Positions 27,249 to 35,663 of a DNA stretch of 64,000 bases are shown in pieces. A program made the position numbers and the translations under genes. The notes under the pieces are model-generated. The model was not told the origin of the DNA. It saw only the letters and a list, made by a program, of their open reading frames with translations, and made no database searches. Source of the stretch: Malaciobacter pacificus (lineage in GTDB: Bacteria > Campylobacterota > Campylobacteria > Campylobacterales > Arcobacteraceae); the NCBI RefSeq assembly GCF_004214795.1, contig NZ_CP035928.1, positions 1,178,001 through 1,242,000 of the forward strand. The letters are read 5' to 3'. Each line of letters begins with the position of its first letter. Position 1 is the first letter of the stretch.

Positions 27249-28556
27249 ATGAATAAAATCCATAGAAACAGAGATAAATCTTTAGGTTTATTAGAACTTA
27301 TTGCCATAGCACTTGGTGGAATGGTAGGTGGTGGGATTTTTACAATCTTAGGTGTTTCAGTTTCCATGATTGGAGTGTATACTCCTTTGGCTATTCTTTT
27401 TGGAGGAGTTATTGCAGGTTTTGCTTCTTATTCATATATAAAATTAGGGGTTTATTACAAAGATGAGGGGGCTTCATACTCTTTTATAAAAAGAACATAT
27501 CCAAATTCTAAGTTTGAAGCCTCGCTTATTGGTTGGTGGGTTATCTTTGGATATATAAGTACCATAGCTTTATACTCTTATACTTTTTCTTCTTATGCAA
27601 CAAGTACATTTGATACTAGTGAATTAGTTAGAAAATTAGTTGCAGGGCTTATCATTTTAGTTTTTGTTTTTATTAACGTATGGAGCGTTAAAGGAATGGG
27701 AAAATTAGAAGATTTGATGGTATATACTAAACTTTTAATTTTAATAGTTATCTCATTTGTTTTAATAAATAATTCTCAAACAACATTACCTGTACTGATT
27801 GAGAATAATAGTGAAGTTAGTTTAGGTGCTATTTTAATAGTTTCATCTATAACTTTTGTGGCATATGAAGGTTTCCAATTAGTTATAAATGCAGTAAATG
27901 AGATGGATAACCCATCAAAAAATATTCCCAAAGCAATATATAGTGCTATTGGCTTAGCAATACTTATTTATGTGATAATAGCACTTGGGGCAATATTAGC
28001 TATTTCATTTGAAGATATTATTGCAAATGAAGAGTATGCTTTAGCAGCAGGAGCTAATAAAGTTTTAGGTCATTGGGGAAATGATTTAGTGATATTTGGA
28101 GCCTTATTAGCAACTTCAAGTGCTATTAGTAGTACCGTATTTGGAGCTTCAAGACAAATGGCAATTATTGCAAATGATGGATTATTCCCAAGGTTTTTAA
28201 GAAAAAGAAATGAACACAATATTCCAGTGAATGCTATTTGGACTATGTCTATATTAGCTTTTATTTTAGTTTTAAGTGGTTCCTTAACTTTAATATTAGA
28301 GTTTGGAAGTATTACATTTTTGATAGTATCTTTAATAATGGCAATTGCTAATTTTAAAATAAAAGATGAAACAAAATCTTCAACTATTGTTTTGATTATT
28401 TCTATATTTGTATTAGCTCTTAGTACATTTTTCATAATCTATTATGAATATGTAAATGCCATAGAACAATTATACTTTATAGTATTTATTTACCTAATAC
28501 TAACTATAGCTTCATATTATTATTCAAAAAAATCTAAATTGGAAGAAAACCTATAG
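27249..28556 (+). CDS. APC superfamily amino-acid permease
   Basis: This 435-residue protein has twelve predicted helices. The N-terminal GLLELIAIALGGMVGGGIFTILGVSV contains the Gly-rich unwound helix 1 of APC transporters. TFVAYEGFQLVINAVNEMDNPSKNIPKAI matches the conserved helix 6-loop motif, and FGASRQMAIIANDGLFPRFL is typical. It is an inner-membrane amino-acid carrier of unknown specificity. It directly abuts the WYL regulator and overlaps the end of the convergent pseudouridine synthase fragment by 37 bp. Confidence 0.92.
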   Translation: MNKIHRNRDKSLGLLELIAIALGGMVGGGIFTILGVSVSMIGVYTPLAILFGGVIAGFASYSYIKLGVYYKDEGASYSFIKRTYPNSKFEASLIGWWVIFGYISTIALYSYTFSSYATSTFDTSELVRKLVAGLIILVFVFINVWSVKGMGKLEDLMVYTKLLILIVISFVLINNSQTTLPVLIENNSEVSLGAILIVSSITFVAYEGFQLVINAVNEMDNPSKNIPKAIYSAIGLAILIYVIIALGAILAISFEDIIANEEYALAAGANKVLGHWGNDLVIFGALLATSSAISSTVFGASRQMAIIANDGLFPRFLRKRNEHNIPVNAIWTMSILAFILVLSGSLTLILEFGSITFLIVSLIMAIANFKIKDETKSSTIVLIISIFVLALSTFFIIYYEYVNAIEQLYFIVFIYLILTIASYYYSKKSKLEENL

Positions 28557-29242
28557 ATTGTATCTAAAAACTCAAACTCTAAATATTGTGCTTGAAGGAG
28601 AAGTCTTGAACTTTTTGTATAAAGAGTTCTTTCTTCTTTTGATATTTTTTTATTTAATATATCATTAGCTATATTTTCATCTATTCCATATATAGGATCC
28701 CCAATTATATTATGACCAATAGAATCAAGGTGTACTCTTATTTGATGTTGTCTTCCTGTTAGTGGAATAGCTTCAATTAGAGTTTGATTTTTTTCTTTAT
28801 TATATTTTATAGGTGTGATTATAGTTCTTGATTCTTTACCTTTTTCATCAGTTGCCATTTTTATTTTTATTTGAGAATCTGAATTTGATATAGGTTTGTG
28901 TATATCAATCTTTTTTTCAATTTTACCTTTTACAACTGCTTTATAAATTTTTTTATACTCTTTATTTTCAAACATTTGTTTTAATACAGCTTCACTGAAC
29001 TTATTTTTTGAAACTAATACAAGTCCTGAAGTCTCTTTATCTATTCTATGAACTAAACTAGCATTATTTCCATATAAGTATCTGATTTCATCAAGTAAAG
29101 TATATGAATAATCTTTTGTAGAACTTGGATGAACTAAAATACCACTTGGTTTATCAAAAATAGCAAAGAAAAAATTTTCAAAAATTGGCTTTAAATTATT
29201 CGTTTTAGCTTCAAAAATAGTTATATAACTTAACTTTCGCAC
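28520..29242 (-). pseudogene. RluA-family pseudouridine synthase, catalytic part (gene split by IS copy 3)
   Basis: This fragment holds the catalytic domain of an RluA-type rRNA pseudouridine synthase: FAIFDKPSGILVHPS, the active-site HRIDKETSGLVLVSKN with catalytic Asp, and RQHQIRVHLDSIGHNIIGDPIYG. The native N-terminus lies beyond the IS at 30793-30976. The frame remains open into the IS end, where a GTG at 29240-29242 could serve as a new start, but no ribosome site is evident. Any product would lack the RNA-binding N-terminal domain. The function is therefore probably lost or reduced. Confidence 0.9.
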
Positions 29243-30792
29243 GTTAAATTGATTAAAATTGTAGCTAAATCTCCCTAAAACATTACTCCTTTAGTTAATA
29301 ATCTTATCCTTGTTGACATAAAAATAATTTAGTTGTTTTTCTATGATATTTTTCTATTTTGAACTCTCAATAAAGCCCTTAAATAGGCACTTTTAGCTAT
29401 AATATCTATTATATTAAAGGGTAAGAATGCAGATAGAATCCAAGATCATCGGTATTATAAACGATAAGTTAAAAAATCCAATCTATGAAACATTACGTTT
29501 GTTAAATATGAAAACTATTTTAACCAAGAGCAATTTTTCTAAAAAAGAGGGAGTTGCTGTTCATATGGTTGTATTACATTTTGTATATATGCTGGTTATG
29601 AATAAAAAAATATCAACCTTTATGGATCAAAGTAATGATAGTTTCAAAAAAGATGTATATTATCGATTACTTTCCAATACTTCTTATAATTGGAGAAAAC
29701 TATTATCTCTTAGTTCTTTAAAGATCTTATCACTACTTCATAAAGTGCAAGATTCAAAGCTAGTAAGAGTTCTTATACTTGATGATACTGTTGAAGATAA
29801 AGTTGGTAAAAATATAGAGGGAAGTTGTGACAACCTTTGGAGCAATAAAGCAAAGAGAAAAATCAGAGGTGTAAATGTTGTATCACTAAACTATAGTGAT
29901 GGTTATTCAAATTTTATGTTGGACTTTGCAATTGCTATGAACAGTTATGCAAGGGTAAAGATAGAAGAGTTTACAAATATTATTGATCATCGAACCAATG
30001 CACATAAGCGAAGATTGGAAAGCTTAAAAGGGAAATCACAAATTGCTATAGAGATGATTAAAAGAGCAGTAGCTAGTGGTATATATGCAGATTATCTGCT
30101 TGTAGATAGCTGGTATTCTAAACCTGTATTTATAGAAACTATGAATGAACTTGGATTGCAAGTCATTTCAAGAATGGTAAACAATGACAGGATATGGAAT
30201 TTTACAGGAGAGAAAAAGACCCTTGATGGCATCTATAACAAATTTAAAAAGCTTAAATCTATCAAGATGGGTCAATATGGCAAAAAGATAAAGTTTGAGT
30301 ATTTTTCAACCATAGTTGAACATAAAAAAGCTGGTAAATTAAAAATTGTTTTTATAAAAACAAAAGAGAATTTAATACCAATCGTATCAACCAATCTTAT
30401 ACTTAGTGATGAAGAGATTATAGATATTTATAAAAGACGATGGGATATAGAACAAGGGTATAAAGAACTTCGTGAACACTTTGGATTCGGAAAAGAAGAG
30501 AATCGAATCTATGAAGCTTTGATAGCCAGAATTACACTATCTTTTTTTACATACAATGTTGTTAGCTATATAAATCGTATCAGCAATGAACCTAAAACAA
30601 TTGGTGGATTGTTTAAAGATTTAGAATGTGAACTTCATACTCTAGCAATAGCTATGCAAGCATTTTTAGCTATTTTAGATGAGATTGCAAAAATTGAAGA
30701 AGTTGTCAATAGAAATGAGGATTTTACAGCTATCATTGATCTATTAAGAGATGTGACTGGAAAATTGCTTGGTTTTAGGTGCGAAAGTTAAG
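29229..30792 (+). mobile_element. IS4-family insertion sequence, copy 3 (intact, with 8-bp target duplication)
   Basis: The 1564-bp element is flanked by a perfect 8-bp duplication TTATATAA (29221-29228 and 30793-30800). Its ends are the same 14-bp inverted repeats as in the other copies. It is inserted within an RluA-family gene in the orientation opposite to that gene. Deleting the element and one repeat restores the reading frame, so it is a simple and recent insertion. Confidence 0.96.
29427..30791 (+). CDS. IS4-family DDE transposase (copy 3)
   Basis: It is the third identical copy of the 454-residue transposase. All motifs (DDT, VDSWYS, YKRRWDIEQGYKELR) are intact and the TAA stop is again in the terminal repeat. 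Identity of three copies, including the non-coding leader as far as I compared it, implies very recent spread. Confidence 0.95.
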   Translation: MQIESKIIGIINDKLKNPIYETLRLLNMKTILTKSNFSKKEGVAVHMVVLHFVYMLVMNKKISTFMDQSNDSFKKDVYYRLLSNTSYNWRKLLSLSSLKILSLLHKVQDSKLVRVLILDDTVEDKVGKNIEGSCDNLWSNKAKRKIRGVNVVSLNYSDGYSNFMLDFAIAMNSYARVKIEEFTNIIDHRTNAHKRRLESLKGKSQIAIEMIKRAVASGIYADYLLVDSWYSKPVFIETMNELGLQVISRMVNNDRIWNFTGEKKTLDGIYNKFKKLKSIKMGQYGKKIKFEYFSTIVEHKKAGKLKIVFIKTKENLIPIVSTNLILSDEEIIDIYKRRWDIEQGYKELREHFGFGKEENRIYEALIARITLSFFTYNVVSYINRISNEPKTIGGLFKDLECELHTLAIAMQAFLAILDEIAKIEEVVNRNEDFTAIIDLLRDVTGKLLGFRCES

Positions 30793-30976
30793 TTATATAA
30801 ATAAACTTTGATTTTAGTTTAGCGTTTTGCTGGATTCTTCTTCCTGTTTCATCTGTGATTTTGCCTTTTTTTAAAAGTTCTAAAGTTAAAGTAGTATCAT
30901 ATAAAACATCATCTTTTAAAAAATCTTCTATTTTTTTGTTCTTTACAGTAATAAACTCTTTTTTTATGTATGGCAA
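30788..30976 (-). pseudogene. RluA-family pseudouridine synthase, N-terminal part (gene split by IS copy 3)
   Basis: These 62 codons begin at a TTG (30974-30976) preceded at 6 bp by AAGGA. They encode the S4-like start of the pseudouridine synthase (IEDFLKDDVLYDTTLTLELLKKGKITDETG). Translation runs into the IS and stops (YI, Thr, stop). Joining Ile-Tyr-Ile-Thr here to Ile-Phe-Glu-Ala-Lys of the fragment at 28520 through the single TTATATAA gives a continuous protein of about 294 residues, normal for the family. Confidence 0.85.
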
Positions 30977-31055
30977 AATATATCCTTCAATGTAATGAAA
31001 GTATACAAAAAGTAAACTAATAAGTATTATCTAAAATTATTAAAAAGAGTCGTAT

Positions 31056-32624
31056 ATGCCTAAACTGTTTAAAAACTTTATAATCTTTGGTGCAATATCT
31101 ATTATTGTTTTATCTTTATTTCATAACTTATTTATGTGGTTAACTATTATTTATTTTGCAATAGTGCTATTAGGAATATATGATTTAAGACAAACTAAAC
31201 ATTCTCTTTGGAGAAATTTTCCTGTTGTTGGTAGGTTAAGATGGGTTTTAGAAGAGCTTAGACCTCCTATTAGACAATATTTTATAGAATCAGACATAGA
31301 TGGTGTTCCAATAAATAGACAACAAAGATCTGTAGTGTATAGAAGATCTAAAAAACTTGCAAGTACAATTCCTTTTGGGACTAAAATGGATGTATATAAA
31401 GAAGGCTATGAATGGATAGGTCATTCTATGAATGCTTTAAAAGCACATGATTTAGATCTAAATCCAAGAGTAAAAATTGGTGGAATTGATTGTAAGAAAC
31501 CTTATGATGCATCACTGTTAAATATTTCAGCTATGAGTTTTGGCTCACTTAGTGCAAATGCAGTATTAGCTTTAGGACATGGAGCAAAAATCGGAGACTT
31601 TGCTTTAAATACAGGTGAGGGTGGTTTAAGTAGATATCATTTAGCAACTAATTGTGATTTAATTTGGCAAATAGGAACTGGATATTTTGGTTGTAGAACA
31701 GAAGATGGAAACTTTGATGAAGAGAAGTTTAAAGTAAAAAGTAGAATTGAAAATGTAAAAATGATAGAGATAAAACTATCGCAAGGTGCAAAGCCAGGTC
31801 ATGGAGGAATCCTTCCTGCTAATAAAAATACACCTGAAATTGCAGAAGATAGAGGAGTAAAAGCTCATACAAGAGTTGATTCTCCTCCAACTCACAGTGC
31901 TTTTTCAAATGCAAAAGGATTAATACAGTTTGTAGAAAAGTTAAGAAAACTAAGTGATGGAAAACCCATAGGTTTTAAGCTTTGTGTGGGTAGAAAAGAA
32001 GAGTTTATAGATATTTGTAAAGCAATGATTGAATTAAATATAAAACCTGATTTTATAACTGTAGATGGTGGAGAAGGTGGAACAGGTGCTGCTCCATTGG
32101 AGTATACAAACTCAGTTGGTATGCCTTTAAGAGAAGCTTTAGTTTTTGTTACAGATTGTCTTATTGGATTTGATTTAAAAGATGATATTAAAGTAATAGC
32201 TTCTGGAAAAATATTAAATGGAATGGATATTACAAAAGCTTTATGTATTGGTGCTGATTTATGTGCAAGTGCTAGGGGGATGATGTTGAGTTTAGGATGT
32301 ATTCAAGCTTTACAGTGTCATAAAAATAATTGTCCAACAGGAGTTGCTACACAAGACCAAAGTTTAGCAAAAGGTTTAGTTGTTGAAGACAAAAAGCAAA
32401 GGGTAGCAAATTTCCATGAGATGACAATAGAGAGTTTTGTGGAGATACTTGCTTCTGCTGGACTTGATAAGCCAGAAAAATTAGATAGAACTCATATTTT
32501 TAGAAGGTTAGATCAAACAAGTTATAAAAGATATGATGAGTTATTTAAACCTATGAAAAATGGTGATTTATTAAGTGCTCCTTATCCTAAATCTTTTGAT
32601 AGATTTATGATTCCTAATTTTTGA
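31056..32624 (+). CDS. FMN-binding glutamate synthase-family protein
   Basis: This 522-residue protein has two N-terminal membrane helices (about 5-45) followed by a GltS-type alpha/beta-barrel. Motifs are ISAMSFGSLSANAVLALGHGA, GEGGLSRYH, KLSQGAKPGHGGILPANKNT, TVDGGEGGTGAAP (FMN/2-oxoglutarate region) and CIQALQCHKNNCPTGVATQ, whose three cysteines match the [3Fe-4S] ligands of glutamate synthase. It lacks the glutaminase domain, so it cannot by itself be a classical glutamine-dependent synthase; its physiological substrate is uncertain. It is followed 13 bp later by a methyltransferase gene. Confidence 0.9.
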   Translation: MPKLFKNFIIFGAISIIVLSLFHNLFMWLTIIYFAIVLLGIYDLRQTKHSLWRNFPVVGRLRWVLEELRPPIRQYFIESDIDGVPINRQQRSVVYRRSKKLASTIPFGTKMDVYKEGYEWIGHSMNALKAHDLDLNPRVKIGGIDCKKPYDASLLNISAMSFGSLSANAVLALGHGAKIGDFALNTGEGGLSRYHLATNCDLIWQIGTGYFGCRTEDGNFDEEKFKVKSRIENVKMIEIKLSQGAKPGHGGILPANKNTPEIAEDRGVKAHTRVDSPPTHSAFSNAKGLIQFVEKLRKLSDGKPIGFKLCVGRKEEFIDICKAMIELNIKPDFITVDGGEGGTGAAPLEYTNSVGMPLREALVFVTDCLIGFDLKDDIKVIASGKILNGMDITKALCIGADLCASARGMMLSLGCIQALQCHKNNCPTGVATQDQSLAKGLVVEDKKQRVANFHEMTIESFVEILASAGLDKPEKLDRTHIFRRLDQTSYKRYDELFKPMKNGDLLSAPYPKSFDRFMIPNF

Positions 32625-32637
32625 TATAATTCATTTT

Positions 32638-33546
32638 ATGAATAAAGAACAATTAAAAAATGAAATATTAAAAAATATAAAAAATACCTCTATAGAGATA
32701 AAAAGAGTTTTTCATGGACGTGGGAATTTTTATGATGATTATGAATATTTAACTATAGATAGTTTAAATAATTTATTACTTATATCTATCTTTGAAGAAA
32801 TTAGCGAAAATGTTTACAAAGAGATTTTAGAGGTTATTGATGAGGTTGTAAAAGAAAACGACTATGAAATAGTTTTGGTTCAACACAGATATAAAAAAGA
32901 AGAAATTTATGAAGTGATAAAGGGATTTATCCCTAATGAATTTATAGCTATTGAAAATGGTTTAAAATACAAGTTAAGTTTTAAGAATCAAAATATAGGT
33001 TTATTTTTTGATATGAAAGCTGGAAGAGAATATATTTCTAGTATTTGTAAAGATAAAAATGTATTAAATCTCTTTTCTTATACTTGTGCTTTTAGTGTAA
33101 GTGCTATAAATAGTGGAGCATCTAAAGTAGTAAATGTTGATATGTCAAAGGGATCTTTAACTACAGGAAGAGAGAATCATCATCTAAATAATTTAGATAC
33201 AAAAAAAGTAAAATTCATGCCTTATAATATTTTAAAATCTTGGAGCAGAATAAAAAAAGAAGCTCCTTATGATATTATAATTATTGATCCACCTTCTTTT
33301 CAAAAAGGAAGTTTTGCTGCAACTAAAGATTATGAAAAGATTATAAAAAAGCTTGATGAATTAGCAAGTACTAAATGTATTGTTTTGTCATGTTTAAATG
33401 CTCCTGAATTAAATACTCAATTTATTAAAGATAAGTTTGAACAGTTCTCTCCTAATTTTAAATATTATGATAGATTAGACAATTTAAAAGAGTTTGTTAC
33501 AAATAATGAAGAAAAAACATTAAAGAATTTAATTTTTATTAAGTGA
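32638..33546 (+). CDS. Class I SAM-dependent methyltransferase, RlmI/RlmK-like
   Basis: This 302-residue protein has the SAM-binding motif NVLNLFSYTCAFSVSAINSGASKVVNVDMSKGSL and the catalytic DPPSFQKGSF motif, the same pattern as rRNA cytosine-5/guanine methyltransferases of the RlmI/RlmK type. The N-terminal 110 residues replace the usual PUA domain with something shorter. It probably methylates an rRNA base. It likely forms an operon with the glutamate-synthase-like gene. Confidence 0.85.
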   Translation: MNKEQLKNEILKNIKNTSIEIKRVFHGRGNFYDDYEYLTIDSLNNLLLISIFEEISENVYKEILEVIDEVVKENDYEIVLVQHRYKKEEIYEVIKGFIPNEFIAIENGLKYKLSFKNQNIGLFFDMKAGREYISSICKDKNVLNLFSYTCAFSVSAINSGASKVVNVDMSKGSLTTGRENHHLNNLDTKKVKFMPYNILKSWSRIKKEAPYDIIIIDPPSFQKGSFAATKDYEKIIKKLDELASTKCIVLSCLNAPELNTQFIKDKFEQFSPNFKYYDRLDNLKEFVTNNEEKTLKNLIFIK

Positions 33547-33609
33547 ATTCTTAAATCTAATTAAGTTTTAGATAAAATCCCGACTTTAATACTACACAAG
33601 GAAAAATAA

Positions 33610-34848
33610 GTGGAAAAAAATAGATGGCTTATGGCACTAAGTGCTGTGGGTGTGCATATCTGTATAGGTTCAGTTTATGCATGGAGTGTGTATGTTAAAC
33701 CTATTCAAACTCAAATGAATTGGGATTTAACTGATGTTACTATTGCCTTTAGTGTTGCAATATTTTTCTTAGGTTTAAGTGCAGCCTTAATGGGTAAATT
33801 TGTTGAAAAAAATGGTCCTAGAGTTTCTGCAATAATCGCTGCGTCATTATTTGGTTTAGGTACTATGGGTTCAGGATTAGCAATTATGATGGAATCTAAG
33901 ATTTTATTATACTTCTTTTATGGTGTACTAGGTGGATGTGGACTTGGTATTGGGTATATTTCACCAGTTTCAACACTAGTAAAATGGTTCCCTGATAAAA
34001 GAGGTATGGCAACAGGTCTAGCTATTATGGGATTTGGTTTTGCTTCAGCTGTTTGGGGTCCAACAATCAAAGTTTTAATTGAAGCAGTTGGAATTTCTGG
34101 AACATTCTTTATTTTAGGTGCAGTTTATTTTGTAGTAATGTTTGCTTCAGCTTTATATTTAGAAAAGCCAGAAGAGGGTTACTTACCTGAAGGATTTAAG
34201 AAAAAAGTTGAATCTGGTAAAAAGAAAATCAAAAAAGACCTTGCTAACTTAGGATTAAGTGAAGCTGTTAAAACACCAAGATTTTATGGGCTTTGGATTA
34301 TGTTATTTATTAACGTAACTTGTGGTATTGCTATTATTGGTGTTGCGTCACCTTTATTACAAGAAGTACTTGGGGTTTCAGCAATCGCTGCAGCTGCAGC
34401 TGTTGGTTTAATGGGTATTTTTAATGGTGCAGGAAGAATCATGTGGGCATCACTATCTGATTTTTTAACAAGACCAGTAGTATATGTAATTTTCTTTGCA
34501 ACTCAAGCAATTGCATTTTATATGTTACCTTCAATTACTGAGATTGTTGTATTCCAAGTAGTATTATACTTTATCATGACTTGTTATGGTGGTGGTTTTG
34601 CTTCAATTCCAGCTTATATTGGGGATATCTTTGGAACAAAAGAGCTTGGTGCAATACATGGTTATATCTTAACAGCATGGGCAGCAGCAGGACTTGTAGG
34701 ACCACTAATTATCTCTATGGTTAAAGATGCTACTGGTTCATACTCTCAAACACTATATGTATTTGCAGCGTTCTTCGTAGTTGCATTTATAGTATCAATT
34801 TTAATGATTATAAATATTAAACAAGTGAAAAAACAAAACAAACACTAA
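33610..34848 (+). CDS. OFA-family MFS transporter (oxalate/formate or lactate carrier type)
   Basis: This 412-residue protein has twelve helices. Its start, at a GTG preceded by AAGGAAAAATAA, gives MEKNRWLMALSAVGVHICIGSVYAWSVYVKP, the characteristic N-terminus of the OFA family, followed by GCGLGIGYISPVSTLVKWFPDKRGMATGLAIMGFGF. Members carry oxalate/formate, lactate or other small monocarboxylates. The substrate is not determinable from sequence. Its stop codon lies in a hairpin shared with the convergent SDR gene. Confidence 0.92.
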   Translation: MEKNRWLMALSAVGVHICIGSVYAWSVYVKPIQTQMNWDLTDVTIAFSVAIFFLGLSAALMGKFVEKNGPRVSAIIAASLFGLGTMGSGLAIMMESKILLYFFYGVLGGCGLGIGYISPVSTLVKWFPDKRGMATGLAIMGFGFASAVWGPTIKVLIEAVGISGTFFILGAVYFVVMFASALYLEKPEEGYLPEGFKKKVESGKKKIKKDLANLGLSEAVKTPRFYGLWIMLFINVTCGIAIIGVASPLLQEVLGVSAIAAAAAVGLMGIFNGAGRIMWASLSDFLTRPVVYVIFFATQAIAFYMLPSITEIVVFQVVLYFIMTCYGGGFASIPAYIGDIFGTKELGAIHGYILTAWAAAGLVGPLIISMVKDATGSYSQTLYVFAAFFVVAFIVSILMIINIKQVKKQNKH

Positions 34849-34869
34849 AAAGAGTTAAACTCTTTTTAG
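34845..34869. terminator. Bidirectional terminator hairpin
   Basis: CTAAAAAGAGTT and AACTCTTTTTAG form a 12-bp inverted repeat around a single base. It contains the stop codons of both the OFA carrier and the convergent SDR gene, with A5 and T5 tracts inside the arms. Confidence 0.7.
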
Positions 34870-35552
34870 ATGTTTCTCACATCAATAAAACTTCCTGATT
34901 CAAACTTATCAAAACTATCAACAACTTTATCTAATCTAGCTGCTGCTTGTGTAGGAGTTTGTATTTCTCCATTTTTTAACCTTTGAGCACTTGTAAATAC
35001 TGTATCATCTATTTCAAATCTAATATAGTCAGTCATTGGAGTTTCTATTACTCCTGGTGCTATACATAAAAGTTTTGTATTTATCATCTCTTTTGAGTAT
35101 AAATTTATTAACATATTAAGCCCAGCTTTTGATAAAGAGTATGAACCCCAACCTTTAGAGCCATTTACAGCAGCTCCTGATGAGATAGCAATTATATTTT
35201 TTGTTTCAATTTTAGATAGAATATCTAGTAATTCTTTATTTGCATAGACATTTAAATTATATACTTCATTTAATTCTTCTATTGATAAATCAAAAGAGGA
35301 TTTTATTTCTCCTAGCATTCCAGCATTTAAGTATACTATTTCAAATTTATTAATATTTAATATCTCTTTTTCTAAGTTTCTTTTGATGTTTTTAGTATCT
35401 GATAAATCACATTTAATAAATTTAAAGTTTTTATTCTCTATTTTTGGCTCACTTCTATTTATACCATATACTTTATACCCTTTTTCTAAATAAAGCATTG
35501 TTAGTGCATATCCTAATCCTGAACTACAACCAGTTATTAATATATTTTTCAT
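34866..35552 (-). CDS. Short-chain dehydrogenase/reductase
   Basis: This 228-residue Rossmann-fold protein has ILITGCSSGLGYAL at the N-terminus, YLNAGML, AISSGAAVNG with the catalytic Ser, and SYSLSKAGL with Tyr/Lys. It is slightly short for the family but complete. It is an NAD(P)-dependent oxidoreductase of unknown substrate. It is the only gene of its transcription unit, diverging from the gene at 35664. Confidence 0.88.
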   Translation of the reverse strand: MKNILITGCSSGLGYALTMLYLEKGYKVYGINRSEPKIENKNFKFIKCDLSDTKNIKRNLEKEILNINKFEIVYLNAGMLGEIKSSFDLSIEELNEVYNLNVYANKELLDILSKIETKNIIAISSGAAVNGSKGWGSYSLSKAGLNMLINLYSKEMINTKLLCIAPGVIETPMTDYIRFEIDDTVFTSAQRLKNGEIQTPTQAAARLDKVVDSFDKFESGSFIDVRNI

Positions 35553-35608
35553 TTATATCCTTTTACTAATTGTTATGGTAGATTAAAGTTGATTAAAATT
35601 AATTTAGA

Positions 35609-35655
35609 TATAATCAATTCACTTTAGAAAAGGAAAAAAGTATTTAAATACTTTT
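35609..35655 (+). promoter_or_regulatory. Promoter -10 box and 20-bp palindrome before the nuclease-like gene
   Basis: TATAAT lies at 35609-35614. About 20 bp downstream, in the presumed leader, 35636-35655 is a perfect 20-bp palindrome (AAAAGTATTT and its complement) directly after an AAAAGGAA ribosome-site-like stretch. It could be an operator or an RNA hairpin affecting translation. Confidence 0.45.
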
Positions 35656-35663
35656 ACTTAAAA

